This document shows positions 11,022 through 22,880 of a stretch of 64,000 bases of DNA, piece after piece. This DNA is from Tetrapyrgos nigripes (taxonomy: Eukaryota; Basidiomycota; Agaricomycetes; Agaricales; Campanellaceae). Made by a program: the position numbers and the translations under genes. How positions within the stretch are numbered: position 1 is the first letter of the stretch; each line of letters begins with the position of its first letter. The stretch is from the NCBI GenBank assembly GCA_013368315.1, contig JAACJM010000124.1, forward strand, positions 1 to 64,000. Direction: 5' to 3'. The notes beneath the pieces were generated by a model. The model saw nothing but the letters and a program-made list of their open reading frames with translations. It ran no database searches and was not told the DNA's origin.

Positions 11022-13053
11022 CACTGTGAGGCTGACTTAGGTTGATAGTCAACCTAAATCTTAATGGAAATCCCCACCACCCGCTTTTAGGTTGTTTCTT
11101 GCAGAAATAAATTTCCTTAGGTTATCTCCGAGCAATTTAAGTCCTGCTGAAAGCAATTAGTCAAATATTTTTGCGCAGGTAGGTTGACTGTTAGGTTGAT
11201 AATCGTTCGACGGGAATTGGTTCGGAATTCCGGAAGATTGTCAGAAGCTCTGCGTAAGCAACACGTCAGTACATGTGATCTCCATGAATCACGTTATGGT
11301 TTGACTTTTGTTCTCACCTTGGGCGGCGTTGCATATTTCCAAAGATCTCTGTGCAAACTTAAATTTCGGATTTTTCAGTGCATTTTTGCTCGCCCGGGTC
11401 TACTCCATATGGGACTGATTTGAGGCCGAACAGCCATATGGAGTAGCTCCAGCGCCAAGCATAAATTCGTCATTTATGTTTTCCCAAAAGATCTTTCCAA
11501 ATATGCATTGCCACCCAAGGTGTCTTCGACTTCATTGATGTCACCTGGTGTCTCTGCTCCCCTTGATGACATTGCCTGCATATCCCTCATTGCCAAGAGT
11601 CAACAATGGTGCCAGCTATCATCTACCCATCACCTCAACCTCAAAGACACCCCGCAAACACCAAGGCCATCCTCCTCAAAGCTCAAGTGAACTTCGGCAA
11701 ACCGTCTACAGCAAACAGGACCAAGAGGTGTGCAGATGGTTATGGCCAGACCAGACATTCCTTTTGGGTTTTAAGGTCAGCCAGACCTTCCCCCCTCCCC
11801 CCCTCCTTCCTAAAAAGGAAAGAGATAAGATAAAATTTCGCTTATAAATCATCAAATCAAGTCACTTTTCCTCCAGACCACCTTATAGACCCTCTACTGA
11901 CCTAAAGACACAACAAAAGGAGTGATAAATGCTAATGTGGGGTCCATTTTCTTGAGGTAGCAAATATTTTTCAAAGGAAAGTTCATGATGTCAGACCACT
12001 GATGACATCACTATTGTGAGAACTACATACAATTTCAGTGGGATTTCCACCCAAATAAGGCATATCAGACATGCCTTCTACCTGTTTTTACCTTCCAAGT
12101 GTATTTCTGATACTTTGAAGCAGAGATGACACCAGAAATTTGGTCTATACACTCTCTAGGGCATGATGTCCTTTTGGGTCATAAGCCCCCTCCAGACCCC
12201 CTCCTCCCCCAAGGTCCAGTCTCAGGTAGACTGTCTACACACCTCTTGAACAGGACTATGGATACATATAAGCAACTCATTTTCAAGTGCTTGCTACCAT
12301 CTTCCTATGCATCAAGTCTTCCGATTGTAGTTATAAGTTGCACAAGAACTGTCAAGCTTAATCAAGCTTCAAGAGTCTCAAACCTCCACTCTGTTACATC
12401 TGCTTAGAATCTCTGCTGTAGCTGTTCTTTTAACAAGTTGTTGGAGCAAGAATGAGGTCACTGGGGTACCGGTGGGTAGTCAAGGGATAGAGGATTGTCC
12501 TCTTGAAAGGTATGTACATATCTGACTCTGCGATATGTGCTGTTTACTAATCAACCTCATCTCTGTTTTTCATTCATATTGCCATGGGGAGTTGTAGTGA
12601 TTGGGTGTGACACATTGTGGATCCAGATAACTGCCCCCATGTGCAGTATGTGCCATATTGCACCTACATACCATTGCCATCCCATTCCCTATTCTGTCTA
12701 CTATTCATATATACATGTACTCAATCTTTACCTGCAAATACACAATTTTTCCTCCCTATAACTGCCTGTATGTAAGGGTTGCAACGAGAGCTGGTCTGCC
12801 TGGGCTACCTGAGGATAATCAACCTATATATTCTCGAATCAACCTAAAACCGGCTGCTAGTATCATATTTTGAAAAATTCCTGTGTAGGTTGAAAGTGAC
12901 TTTTTTAGGTTGATAGTTAACCTAAGAAAATATTCAGTGGTAGGCTGTCTTTCAACCAACGTAGGTTGAAAAGCAGCTACTCTTAGGTTATATTGTGTCC
13001 TAAAGCAGTTGAATTTGGTGCTGATCATCAACCTATCTGGACCTCACAGAGTG
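11022..13053. mobile_element. Non-autonomous CACTA-type element with TAA target duplication
   Basis: The left end reads CACTGTGAGG at 11022. The right end read inward is CACTCTGTGAGG from 13053. Both then carry TAGGTTGAT. The flanks are TAA at 11019-11021 and TAA at 13054-13056, a 3 bp target duplication as expected for CACTA elements. Both ends hold many copies of AGGTTGA/TCAACCT (about 11040-11210 and 12830-13035), a subterminal repeat array. The 2,032 bp interior has no transposase. It holds CT-rich open frames without known motifs, and a palindromic MITE nested at 11314-11522. Confidence 0.8.
11314..11522. mobile_element. Palindromic MITE, copy A (CACC ends, TCT target duplication)
   Basis: The 209 bp sequence begins CACCTTGGGCGGCGTTGCAT and ends with the near-perfect inverse GCATTGCCACCCAAGGTG. 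The 3 bp flanks TCT (11311-11313 and 11523-11525) match. The whole unit is nearly palindromic, with a central CTCCATATGG/CCATATGGAG stem. It lies inside the 11022-13053 element and so inserted later. Confidence 0.8.
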
Positions 13054-15225
13054 TAAGTTATCCTATACAGGTTTATGTACTATAAAACCATATCTATGGC
13101 CTCGAATACTGGTATACCTACTGTAAAGAAAGTGTAAAATTTTTGAAAACCTCTAAAATTTATTGCTGTTTGTCTGCTATATTCATATTCATACAAATTT
13201 GCTCCCTAAAACCATAGCAAGTCAATAAGATACTTCTTCACCTTCATGAGCATAGCTAGATGTGAAAGTGTAATGTGAGAATGACTTGAGGATTTTCCGA
13301 AAAATTTCTCATGCATCTGTCATGAACAGTCCCTTGATCTATCCAAAATCCCTCAGAGGGATTCTCACTCATCATGGATATGTTCTATCATGACTTATAG
13401 CTGTGTACAATCCCTTCATTGCTTCATTCATTTCTCTGTTACTTCTTCATTATTTCTTTCTACATTCACATCTGATCCTTTGTTCAATCCTTCACTCTAT
13501 TCAAACACTCTCTTGCTGCACTTCATTCTATCAGATCTATTATTCCTCTGGTCATCTTCTGTTCACCTGATCACCCTCAGAGTGTTATTGATCTTTATTC
13601 CCTTCACAAGTGTTATGCAGGATCCTTCTTGACTTGTACCACATTTCCTTTTCATTCAAAAATCCTCCAAGGGCTTTTTGATCATTATATCTTCTCTACT
13701 CCTTATCTTTTGCCCCTTGATCACACCACAGTCTCACATATGATTTTCTTGATTGCGTTCACTTTCTATTACTGTTTCACACTTGGTTTCGCATTTCTAT
13801 TATTTGATCAGCCCTTAAATAAGCTCTTAATTAAGGTACACTTATTTATGGTTCAGGAGTAGGCTTAGGAGTCATCTCAGTTGTACAGCTATCCTTAGGA
13901 GTTAGGTACAGGGGTTTGGCTAGGTAGTATAAGTAGTTGGCCCCTTGTATTTCGATTTCCTAAGAATTTACCTTGATCCTCACCTTATCTTGTGAAGCCT
14001 TGATCCTCTTTGTGCTTCACTTCGAGTGTGTGCTACACTGGTACACGATGTTCTTGTCTCAATACTCTCTCAGGGAGTCACGGTTGTCTCGTACTCTTGA
14101 TTGGTTCTTTACTTGTTGTCATCATCTTGGGATTCTCCTTGGTCATCGATCCTTGCTGTTGTCTCCAGTTACCATACAGGCATGTAGGTCAATCTGCTTG
14201 CAGCTTGGCTTTGGTCTCGTAGGCATTGGCTTGGGTTTGTGAGTAAGAGTCACTCACTCTTGCCTTTGTCATTGTCTGGATTCAGACTCCACCTAGGCCC
14301 TGATAGTGTTCGTTCCTCCTCATCAGCAGAGCTTATAGAGCTCAGAGAGAGACATTGGGCTTAAGTTCGTGACAGCATCTCACGCATCTCACACAATTCT
14401 ATCTGCAGACATTTTGCTACTCACTTGGTACTAACATTCAACAGTCAATTATCAGGCCTTTGAAATGTCAAAAGATTATTTGAGGGGTCCCCGCAAGGTG
14501 ACTGTACACTTGCAGGGACCCTAAGCAAACACATCGAGAGTATTTTTGTTACAACAGAAGTTGTACTTCAAGGTTTCGCCTTTCGTTCGTTTGTTCATTG
14601 AGCCTTTCTATCAAAGAAAGGTTTGAGCAAGACTTTAGAGGACAAGTATTACTTGAAGTAAGAGTTGTAGAAAGATGTATAAGGTTGAGCTAGGGAATCT
14701 AGCTTGAAGGATACTCTACCTATATACAAGAGTGTCTTGTAACTATGAGTCAGAGTACAGTGTGCATTAAGCATGTAAATCATCTGTAGTAGCTATGTCA
14801 AACAGCATGTAAGTAATAAGTGTAGGATTTTGTATTTCATTTCTTTCCTATTTCATTCTCTCATGTGGCAATCTGGATCTCGTCCATGTACTGCCCTCTT
14901 ATGGCCACTTGGTTTCCTCATTTGTCTCCATACTTTATATAATGAATCATAGCCACAGTAACCTCAGCGTTGACTCTTCCTTCTCACCAAGGTTAGTACT
15001 TATGTCTCACAAGTATTTCTATTGCTCATGTATACCTATAGCTGTATCTATTTGCATAGGTATGAATATATTAAGCATTGACTCTTCCTTCTCACTGAGC
15101 TGTATCTATTCGCATAGATACGGAAGAGGTCAGGTCCTACAATAAGAGACATGCATACAACACATGTATAGGATAAGAGCAAAGGGAACATGCATACAAT
15201 GCATGTAATCAATGTGTAAATAATA
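13054..15225. other. Repeat-like gene-free stretch left of the Tc1 element
   Basis: No recognisable protein. It contains a duplicated segment TTGACTCTTCCTTCTCAC (about 14970 and 15077) with the nearby TGTATCTAT(T/C)(T/C)GCATAG repeated, and a strong hairpin at 14485-14522. Promoter-like TATAAGTAG occurs near 13928. An old LTR or solo repeat is possible, but no LTR borders could be set. Confidence 0.35.
14485..14522. other. Strong hairpin
   Basis: GGGGTCCCCGCAAG pairs with CTTGCAGGGACCCT around an 11 base loop, with about two mismatches in 14 pairs. It is not followed by a T-run. It could be an RNA structure or a repeat end. Confidence 0.5.
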
Positions 15226-18200
15226 CAGTTGCAGACAACCAAAGTCAACAAAGTCTCTAGCACCGGATTTTGATTTTTCTAGGCCAATTTTTTTGCAGAT
15301 TTGAACTCAGAAAGGCAAAATACGTCGAAAAATGGCCTTCCGAAGTTTTTCCCACGGGCCGTTTAGGAGTCTCAATTTTTTGGACCTTTTCAACGACATT
15401 TTTTGCCTAGTCTAGACCAAATCTATGTACCTATATACTACTGTGGAGTCATCTCTAATTTACAACAGCTTCGATACTCATCATCGCCGTTTCTGAGACT
15501 GCACGGTGACCTTGCTGCTTCTGCACAGACCATGCAGCGGCCTTTCCAGTCAGTCCACGATGATACGCACTCATAAATCTGAAAGAACGATTAATAAACT
15601 TGCGTATTACCTCTGCTGGACACGCATCCAACCATTTGAACATGCCATTGTTTGCATCCTGAAAGGTAGGCTTTGGTTCCTCTCTGTACCAGTACTTAGA
15701 CCAGCCCCAATACTGCGAGAGAAAGAGCTGATCAGTGACAAGTGTAATTGGAAAGAAAAAGACAAACCATCTCAATGGGATTCAGCTCACAATGAAATTT
15801 TGGTAAGAATATGCACTCATGCCCAAGATCCCTGATGAGAGTCTCGAGCATAGAAATCTGATTTGCAAAGTCATCCTGTTTGCTGAGCAATCGAGCCATG
15901 CAGCAGTCGTAATTTGTAGCGGGGCATACAGGTTTGCATTTGGCTATCATTCCCTTGATGTTGAAGCCACATTCAGTGAGAACAGCTGCAAGACCTTTGG
16001 CATCACCATTTGGCATCGTCATTTTTTGTTTCTTGCCACAGAATTGAGGATCAGGGTTGTTTTGGGGAATAACAGTGTCCTTCTGTTTGCTCTGAGCACC
16101 ACTGTTGGATTTGTTCATCTCAAAGGCTCATAGTGCATCTGGGAAGATTGATCAAAAATGAAAAGTGCAGTGCAATTCGGGTGAACTGCCTCGAATATAC
16201 TGATAGCCTCCCTGACCTGCTCGAGAAGCTGCTTTGTGTCCCACCATGCATCACGATTTGAGCCCAGATAAATGACATGACGAGCTTTGCGAATAATATT
16301 TCCATCTGCATCTCTAAGAACCAGTCTCCCTGTCTCTTGATTTATGAATTCAGAGACATGTCCAAAGCAGCCTCTGCCCTTCTTATGTAAAATGCTTTGA
16401 CTGAAAGCAAGCCAGGCTGAGCTCACAAAATCATTCATATGGAAGGTGGACTCGTCGTGGAATTGAGGGATTATTTCCTTTTCTCCTTCCCGAAGATTAG
16501 GTGGGATACAGATGAGAACATCACCAACAAGTTCCCAGCGTGCCATTCTTCTTTCGTATTCCGCCATTGCTGGAAGGAACACCTTGTTTCAATAATTCAC
16601 CACATCCTCTCTCTCATGCCCATCCATATAGACCCCCTTTCACAACTGTGTCAACCTCCGTCCAAGCTTCTTCAACCATCAACGAGCAGTCCTTGTGCAT
16701 AATGGTTTTGACCGACTGATGCCGAGTTTTGGGAGGAGCTCACTGTTGAGAGCTTTCTGGAATGTCTTCGGAGTGATGGTACCAACTTTCTGCTTGTAAA
16801 ACCAATCGACGCAGGTCTTTCTAATCTGCTCATCTGATAGCAGTGTCTGTTTTTTTTACACATTCCTCCTCTTCTTTCAGATGGAAGTTGCTCAAAGACC
16901 TGGTAATAACAAGCCAGACTTCGAACACAACGTGAAAAATGAACCCCTTCTCCATCATGCCATTGCTTCGCAACTTCCCTACTTGCGGCAATACATCCAA
17001 AACCCTTCAAACGAAGAGTAGCGAAGTTTCGGGTGATTTGAAGTTGGTTTATTTTGGACAATGGTACGGAATGTTTTTTTGCTGTTGCCAAATCCCTTGT
17101 AATCTGGTCTTGCAACTCCTTCCAGCTTCTGATCTCTATCTTTCCATTATCACAGCTCCTCTCACAAATCATGTCATCAAGCTCCTCCTCGAAAGCCTCC
17201 TCCAGGTCCTCAACAGGTGTGTCCATTACAGCATCTTCGACCAAATTTCCCGTTGACTCGGTGTTCCCATCATCACTGCCCCATAAAGCCGGTTCAATAC
17301 TTTCTTCTCTGACCTCGACATTCCCATCATCCCCATCATCACTGCCCCATAAAACTGGCTCAACACTTTCTTCTCTGACAACCACCATCTCGGTTTCCTC
17401 GCCAGAACCACCCAAGGGAGACAAGGAGGGGCGGTAACCATTGACAGTCTTCTTTGGAGAAGTGAAACCAAAGGCAGTGAGTTTTCCTTGACCTTTAGTT
17501 TTGCCCTTCCAGTGGTATTGACTTGCTCTTGATTTTTTCGCAATGTCAGGCCCTGTCGCATATGCAGCACGTTCTGTTATGAAGTTTATTATACAGGAGA
17601 CATGAGAAGGAGACCACAAACATACCTTTCAGGACTGCAGGTGTCATCTTTACTTTCTTTCTCTTCTCTGCCTCTCTTCTCAACTCATCTGGAACCCAGT
17701 CTCCATCCTTCAAAGCATCATCCATGGCTGCACCATAGAAGTACATTCGTTCCTGCAATTCATCATTGTCAAACTCGTCTTCTTTCCAGTCCTCAACAGC
17801 AGCAATTGCTGCTTCTTCATCATCACTTCCAATGTCTGACCCCACATCCTCAAAGTCAGAATCATCATCAATGTATCCAAAGAACCCAGCAAATGCAGCA
17901 GACCCTTCCTTAACCCAACATTCATCCAGAACAGTGTCATTTTGAGCACTATAGAGTCTTCCCTGGGTGTGGGTGCATTGGTGGATGGTGCTGCAGGCTC
18001 CTGGGGTGGGGCATTATCCTTTGACTGATTCTGTTGGAGTCCAGCTGTGTTCCTTTTTTGTTTGAGAGGTCTCCCTCAAGACATTGTCGAGTATGAAAGG
18101 ATGGGTCCAAGTTGGATTGCCTTATTTGGACAGTAAAATTTTCAAGTACAGTGGCGTATTTTTTTTGTGTAATCATGCATATTTTTGTGAAACAAGCACT

Positions 18201-18416
18201 TTCCGCTATTTTCGTGATTTTTCCCGATTTTTTTGGCAGTTGTCTCAATTTTTTGGGGTCAAAAACCTCAAACTCACTTAGAGGGAAATCGGCCCGTTGA
18301 AATATCTTTCTATGTTCGTAAATAGCCCAAAAACACACTTCTCCTTTACCGGAGAGGTCAGTCAGCCTGGGAATAATTCAGTCAAAAAGTTTGTCGACTT
18401 TGGTTGTCCGCGACTG
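15226..18416 (-). mobile_element. Tc1/mariner-type element with TA target duplication
   Basis: The ends read CAGTTGCAGACAACCAAAGT at 15226 and, from 18416 inward, CAGTCGCGGACAACCAAAGT; both continue C(A/G)ACAAA. TA flanks both ends (15224-15225 and 18417-18418), the classic Tc1/mariner target. The 3,191 bp unit carries one transposase gene on the minus strand. A second inverted similarity inside (TCAATTTTTTGG near 15375 and near 18247) may be part of long subterminal repeats. The flanking DNA has matching ACATGCATA(C/T) repeats, so the element sits inside an older repeat. Confidence 0.85.
15455..17845 (-). pseudogene. Tc1/mariner-like DDE transposase, dead
   Basis: Reading the minus strand, an acidic N-terminal region (MGSDIGSDDEEAAIAAVEDW) leads into LLSDEQIRKTCVDWFYKQK (DNA-binding part). 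The catalytic core follows: FHDESTFHMNDF (first Asp), TALFIFDQSSQ (second Asp), and KFHCELNPIEM, an intron, then YWGWSKYWYRE (final Glu, in the NPIE context of Tc1). In-frame TGA codons at 16679-16681, 16640-16642 and 16589-16591 all sit where Arg would fit (AR*WL, QL*KG, NY*NK). Further frame changes occur near the A-run at about 16850 and near 16130. The enzyme cannot be made as is. Confidence 0.8.
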
Positions 18417-18418
18417 TA

Positions 18419-19169
18419 GTAGACATGCATATTACACATGTGAGAGAGAAAGCAAAGATAAAGCATGACGAATGGATGGGAAACATGTGTTAGATAAGAA
18501 AGATGAAACAAAGTAAAGAAAATAAAGGATGGGTCAAAGAGTCCTATAGAATAGGGGTGAGAAATTGTAACAATTTTGGACAAGTATCTGAAAGTAAAAC
18601 ATCTATCTACAAGAATTAAAAATAGAGAAATGATCAACTGGTAAATGAATATATTTGGAGTAAATATGAAAGAGGGCAGAATAAGATATGTACCTGGGAG
18701 ACTTGTGAATGTTTGTGAATGTCAAAGGAAGAGGGAAATAACAAAGTGAGGAAGTGTCCCTTGAGGAGTCATGGAGACATGTATGAGAGCCACAGAGGCA
18801 TAACAAACTACTATTATAATGCTAAATTAGAGTAGATATCTACAATAAGAGGGCAGAATAAGATATGTACCTGGGAGACTTGTGAATGTCAAAGGAAGAG
18901 GGAAATAATGAAGTGAGGAAGTGTCCCTTCAAAAGTCATAGAGACACTAAATTATAACATAAACTAATGAGAACAATGACTTTGAGGAAGAATGAGTCAG
19001 TAGCAATAAAGATCAGGGTATCCGCAGATTTCTGATACCCGAGTTGTGAACAGAAGAGAACAGTCCAGCTGGCTAGTTAGAATAATAAGTAAGAATAATA
19101 ATATACACAGTGTAGTCCTCTACAATCGTAGTGAGCATAGATGTTGTGCAACCCACCACAGCATACATC
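18419..19169. other. Repeat-bearing gene-free stretch
   Basis: No gene seen. A block of about 105 bp occurs twice in direct orientation (18671-18780 and 18848-18946), with AGAGGGCAGAATAAGATATG at its start. Confidence 0.5.
18671..18946. repeat. Direct duplication of a block of about 105 bp
   Basis: Two copies (18671-18780 and 18848-18946) share AGAGGGCAGAATAAGATATG, ACCTGGGAGACTTGTGAATG and GTGAGGAAGTGTCCCTT. The first has an extra TTTGTGAATG. Confidence 0.8.
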
Positions 19170-19171
19170 TA

Positions 19172-19349
19172 CTGTATCTTTTCGACCACAAGTTCATGGG
19201 AGTTGGAGCGTTATGCTTTGGTACAAGTTCAAAATACCGTAAAAGAAAGCTGCCGGCGAAGCCGGCACTCCCACGGGCCTTTTATGGTAATTAAGTGCCC
19301 AATTTTGCCCTTGTTACGCGTTACGGAACTTGCGGTCGAAAAGATACAG
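19172..19349. mobile_element. Palindromic MITE with TA target (Tc1/mariner type)
   Basis: The left end CTGTATCTTTTCGACCACAA mirrors the right end TTGCGGTCGAAAAGATACAG. TA lies on both sides (19170-19171 and 19350-19351). The middle has the hairpin GCCGGCGAAGCCGGC. The surrounding sequence matches 34205-34353, where no insert is present, so this is a filled site compared with an empty one. The right border could also be 5 bp further out (CAGTA is repeated). Confidence 0.75.
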
Positions 19350-19541
19350 TACAGTACTTCAAACCCCCAACCAGCGAGATCGAGCACGTCAGCGTCGGGA
19401 TGGTAGTTCCAGGTTTCTGCTTGAAAAAATTCTCAAGGTCTGTAAGTTGTGCTCGAAAAATAGCCTTCTTCAGAATCAGCACCACTATCGTCACGGTCTT
19501 CGTCATCATCGCGATCCCTTCCGCGCCTTCCTCTCTGACCC

Positions 19542-20842
19542 TCAACCCAGGCCTCGAGGACCTTTCCTCCATCTTCTATACAGATTCTCTGAGAAAGCAG
19601 ACTGAGGTCTTTCGGAATCCTGACTGGAAGTCGTGTTCCACACGTTCCCACTGTTGGTAACCATCGAATGGTCAGAGTCATGTACATTTCTCTGATCGCC
19701 CGCTACATTGTTGACATTGAAGCCGTGTAAGTAAAAGGAGGACGCATCATTGAGGATGCTGGAGGTGAATACGGGAGATGTGGAGGGTATGATATGAGGA
19801 TTTGAAGACGTCGCAACAAGGCCAGCGGGGATTACTCGGTCTGGGTCCAACGAAGCACGGTCCAGGTTCTCTGCCTCAAGCTTTCGGCTCTCTTCTACCT
19901 GAGCTAATATTCGATCGCAGATTTGCCGAAGAGTGATTTGGGATTGGAGCTAATGACGCTTTAGGTCAGTAATAAGTCTTGTAGCAGAAGGAGCAGAAGA
20001 TACAAATGTGCTGCCACGGTTGACTGAATACTTACGGCGAATATGTCCAGAGCTCGTTTGATTTGGGCGCGATATTTATCAATAGCGCCAGAGTTGTATC
20101 GTTGGATTAATAATCGCTTGAAGAAAGATTGACTGGCGAGCTTGGTAGCGAAAAGTCGGATATCTCGGAGCGTACTGGTGAAGGTAAAAGAGGGTCCAGA
20201 AGAATCATAGTTACTAAATTAATATCCACGAAGACGTCAATTCATAGGACGTACGATTCCAAATGTCCGAGGTGATTCATAAGGTCTTCAGGGAGTTCGT
20301 CAACACCATCTCTTGCAAGCAATTGAGCACAGGTAGAGTTGATGGTGTATACGAGGACAACGCATTCCTCAGCTAGGGCTAGACCGTCGTCTTTATTCCC
20401 CTTAGCTTTCTGGACATTGGATTAAGCAGAGTTTGACAGAACAGGAAGAAAAGAAACATACCTGTACATTTTCCAAAATCCCAATGGCTAAAGCAGCTGC
20501 TTCACCGAGGAATGGTACTGGAGCGAAGGCAGCAACGGACTGAAGAGTCTTCAGCATAATTTGTGTCGCTCCTGTTAGCTTATCGAAGACGTCGCCAGCG
20601 TCATCTTCTCCTTCTCCTTCTCCTTCTCCTCCTCCTTCACAGGTTCGAAGTTGGACAGGGAGGTCTTGGGGAATCTGAGGTCTTTCGACCTGGCCAGCTC
20701 CGGATTGTCTTGGTGAAATCTCCTCATCGCTACGAGGTTCTGTTTCAAAGGGAACCGACGGAGACGCAGGAGACGTGGATTTCTCTGCATGTCGAAAACA
20801 GAGGAAGCGAGCGAGACGAGTCAAGGGAAACAGCTTGCTCAT
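19542..20842 (-). CDS. HeLo/MLKL-like N-terminal helical domain protein without an NB domain
   Basis: Four exons splice in frame: 20842-20462, 20409-20255, 20213-20036 and 19950-19542. The protein starts MSKLFPLTRLARFL; an in-frame ATG at 20875 is an alternative. A Ser/Pro/Glu-rich stretch is followed by a helical domain: VFDKLTGATQIMLKTLQSVA, then FAPVPFLGEAAALAIGILEN, then LALAEECVVLVYTINSTC, then LRDIRLFATKLASQSFFKR. This pattern heads many basidiomycete NLR-like proteins (MLKL/HeLo-like membrane-acting domain). The C-terminus carries SSFYLHGFNVNNVAGDQRN, the linker usually found just before NACHT or NB-ARC, but no P-loop follows. An alternative 36 base intron (from GTACATGAC) would give an Asp/Arg-rich end at about 19433. 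It may be a stand-alone cell-death effector or the stump of an NLR. Confidence 0.65.
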
Positions 20843-20899
20843 GGTAAGACTATGAGAGTTCTGGTGACTGGTCACGAGCTCGGACTTCGCAGTGCAAGC

Positions 20900-22289
20900 G
20901 ATCGAGAGAATAAAGCTTTGAGAAGTAGTACATGGAGCCTTTGCGCAAAGGTTTAGGTAGCCATGGGAGTAAAGGAAGGCTTCAGTGAATGCAACTATAC
21001 CAATTCTACTCAGCTCAGGTAGTACTTATATGTAAAAGACTTGCTTTCGCTACAAGGAGCATCACTTTGAACGTGTGCGCTGCGTGGCAGCGAGTTGTAC
21101 TGACGCAAGTGATAAGAATTGACGGCTAATTAATGATTGGCGAAAAAACAAACATATACCGATCTCTAAAGAACACAGAACTTTCTCGCGATACAAGGAA
21201 TGCTCTCTTCGATGAGCCAATGTTGAATTTGAAGGTCCGGTTCAGTAACAAGTTAGAATTCAAAGGCTTTCAACGAGAATCGCACCAAATCTTTCTGCAG
21301 CAAATACGTTGCCACTGGGCTATTCGCATCAGGGAACGGGCAGGTTGCTGGCGGCCGCTTGTGGACGCTTTGAAAAAGTGAAAAAGCTGAAACAAGCTCG
21401 CTAGCTCGCCATTGATCAGCCACGTCAATTTTCTCGCAAGCTTAAAAGTTCAGCAAACACAGCGCTTTGTGCAATCGATGAATCCACCTCCCATTTCTTT
21501 AAAACATTTTTCTATATTGTAAGGAAGCCTTTGAAAGTACTAACTCGACATAGTCGGTGCAGGGGACGCACCGAGAGATACCCACCAGTACATGAGCGCG
21601 TTTTTGCCATGACTGCCTGTCTCAGTCAGCATGTAGAAGGGTAACTGACAGCGAGAATCAGGGTAGTGCAGATGTTAATTGAAGTAATACACGCAGACCG
21701 AAGGCTCGAAGGAGATATGCATAGATGCTAAACAGAGCTCTAATCCAGTGTTGCTTTCACATTGTGATGTCAGATACCTTCATTCACGTGTACGCCGGGC
21801 TTAGTGGGTTGGACTGGACAAGGAGAAAGTGCCAGTGTTAATATAACGGGAATGCCAAGTGAATTTGTGAAACGAAATCTCGGGGTTTCTCGCGCCTCTA
21901 AATAGATCCAGAGGGTGGCAACAACGCTGCAGAACTGTAATTGGCATAGACGGAAGGTGAAGAAGACGCACAAAACAGGAGGAGAAGGGACGAAAATTGG
22001 CAAGTGTCTTGCAAGTGCCCCAAGGAAGCTTCGAAGTACCGATGACATTGGCCGCTAATTCACTTCCGAGGGTATGAAATATCGAAGTATAAAGAGTCCT
22101 CTTCAGAAGCCCAAGCTATCGAGAGGCTGTTGCAACAGAACCGCAGGTCTGGACTTGGTCTGGACTACACCGCGAACTAAGAACGACGAAGATAAAGAGC
22201 TTTTGACTTGTAAGAGATTCCTGGAGCTCAGATACAGTGTTGCTTGAGTGTCTCATTAATAGAGATCTTCCTTTTGTCTTTTTTATAGT
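20900..22289. other. Gene-free stretch upstream of the HeLo-like gene
   Basis: Only short open frames without motifs on either strand. No repeats or RNA genes recognised. Confidence 0.35.
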
Positions 22290-22292
22290 GCT

Positions 22293-22503
22293 CACCTTGG
22301 GCGGCAATGCATAAGTATTTGGAAAGATTTTTGGGCAAACATAAATGTCGAATTTATGCTCGGCGCCGGAGCTGCTCCATATGGCGGTTCGGCCTCAAAA
22401 TCGGTCCATATGAGGTAGACCCAGAGGGCAAAAATAGCAGTGAAAAATCCGAAATTTAAATTTGCACAGAGCTCTCTGGAAATATGCAATGCTGCCCGAG
22501 GTG
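22293..22503. mobile_element. Palindromic MITE, copy B (CACC ends, GCT target duplication)
   Basis: The 211 bp unit starts CACCTTGGGCGGCAATGCAT and ends GCAATGCTGCCCGAGGTG. It is flanked by GCT on both sides (22290-22292 and 22504-22506). It matches copy A (11314-11522) end to end when one is reverse-complemented. The CACC ends and 3 bp duplication fit a CACTA-type MITE. Confidence 0.85.
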
Positions 22504-22551
22504 GCTTGAAGCCAGCTTTAGAGTTGGATGTATGTACGTAATAAGTTGCTA

Positions 22552-22865
22552 CGAGGCCTCTTAAAGGCCGAGTTAACTTATGTTGACCTCGAAAATTTTA
22601 CCACGACCTCAAACTCCCACCCCTTTTCATTACCACAGCCGGTCTTTGCCCTTCCCGACAACCGGAATGTCCAGACTCGGTCTGGACCAGATCCAAGGAC
22701 CGTTGACGTCAATAACCACGACGTCATGCTAGCATGTCAAATCGGTCCGGCGTTACGCCCTTCTTCCCTCTCACTTTCCACTGATTCTCCCTCCCATCTG
22801 CATAAACTGAGTTGGACTACGTGAAAGGGCCTCGTAATTTGCCACGCGAAGCGATGGCCCTTTGC
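22552..22865. repeat. Dispersed repeat family R1, copy 1
   Basis: Starts near GAGGCCTCTTAAAGGCCGAG, contains CTCCCACCCCTTTTCATTAC and CCACGACGTCATGC, and ends GGGCCTCGTAATTTGCCAC..GAAGCGATGGCCC. The same landmarks recur in copies 2 and 3. Confidence 0.65.
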
Positions 22866-22880
22866 CCCAGTTTTATTTTT

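Noticed and set aside
13054..14900. LTR retrotransposon or solo LTR
   Set aside because: No TG..CA-bounded direct repeats, primer site or Gag-Pol motifs could be found.
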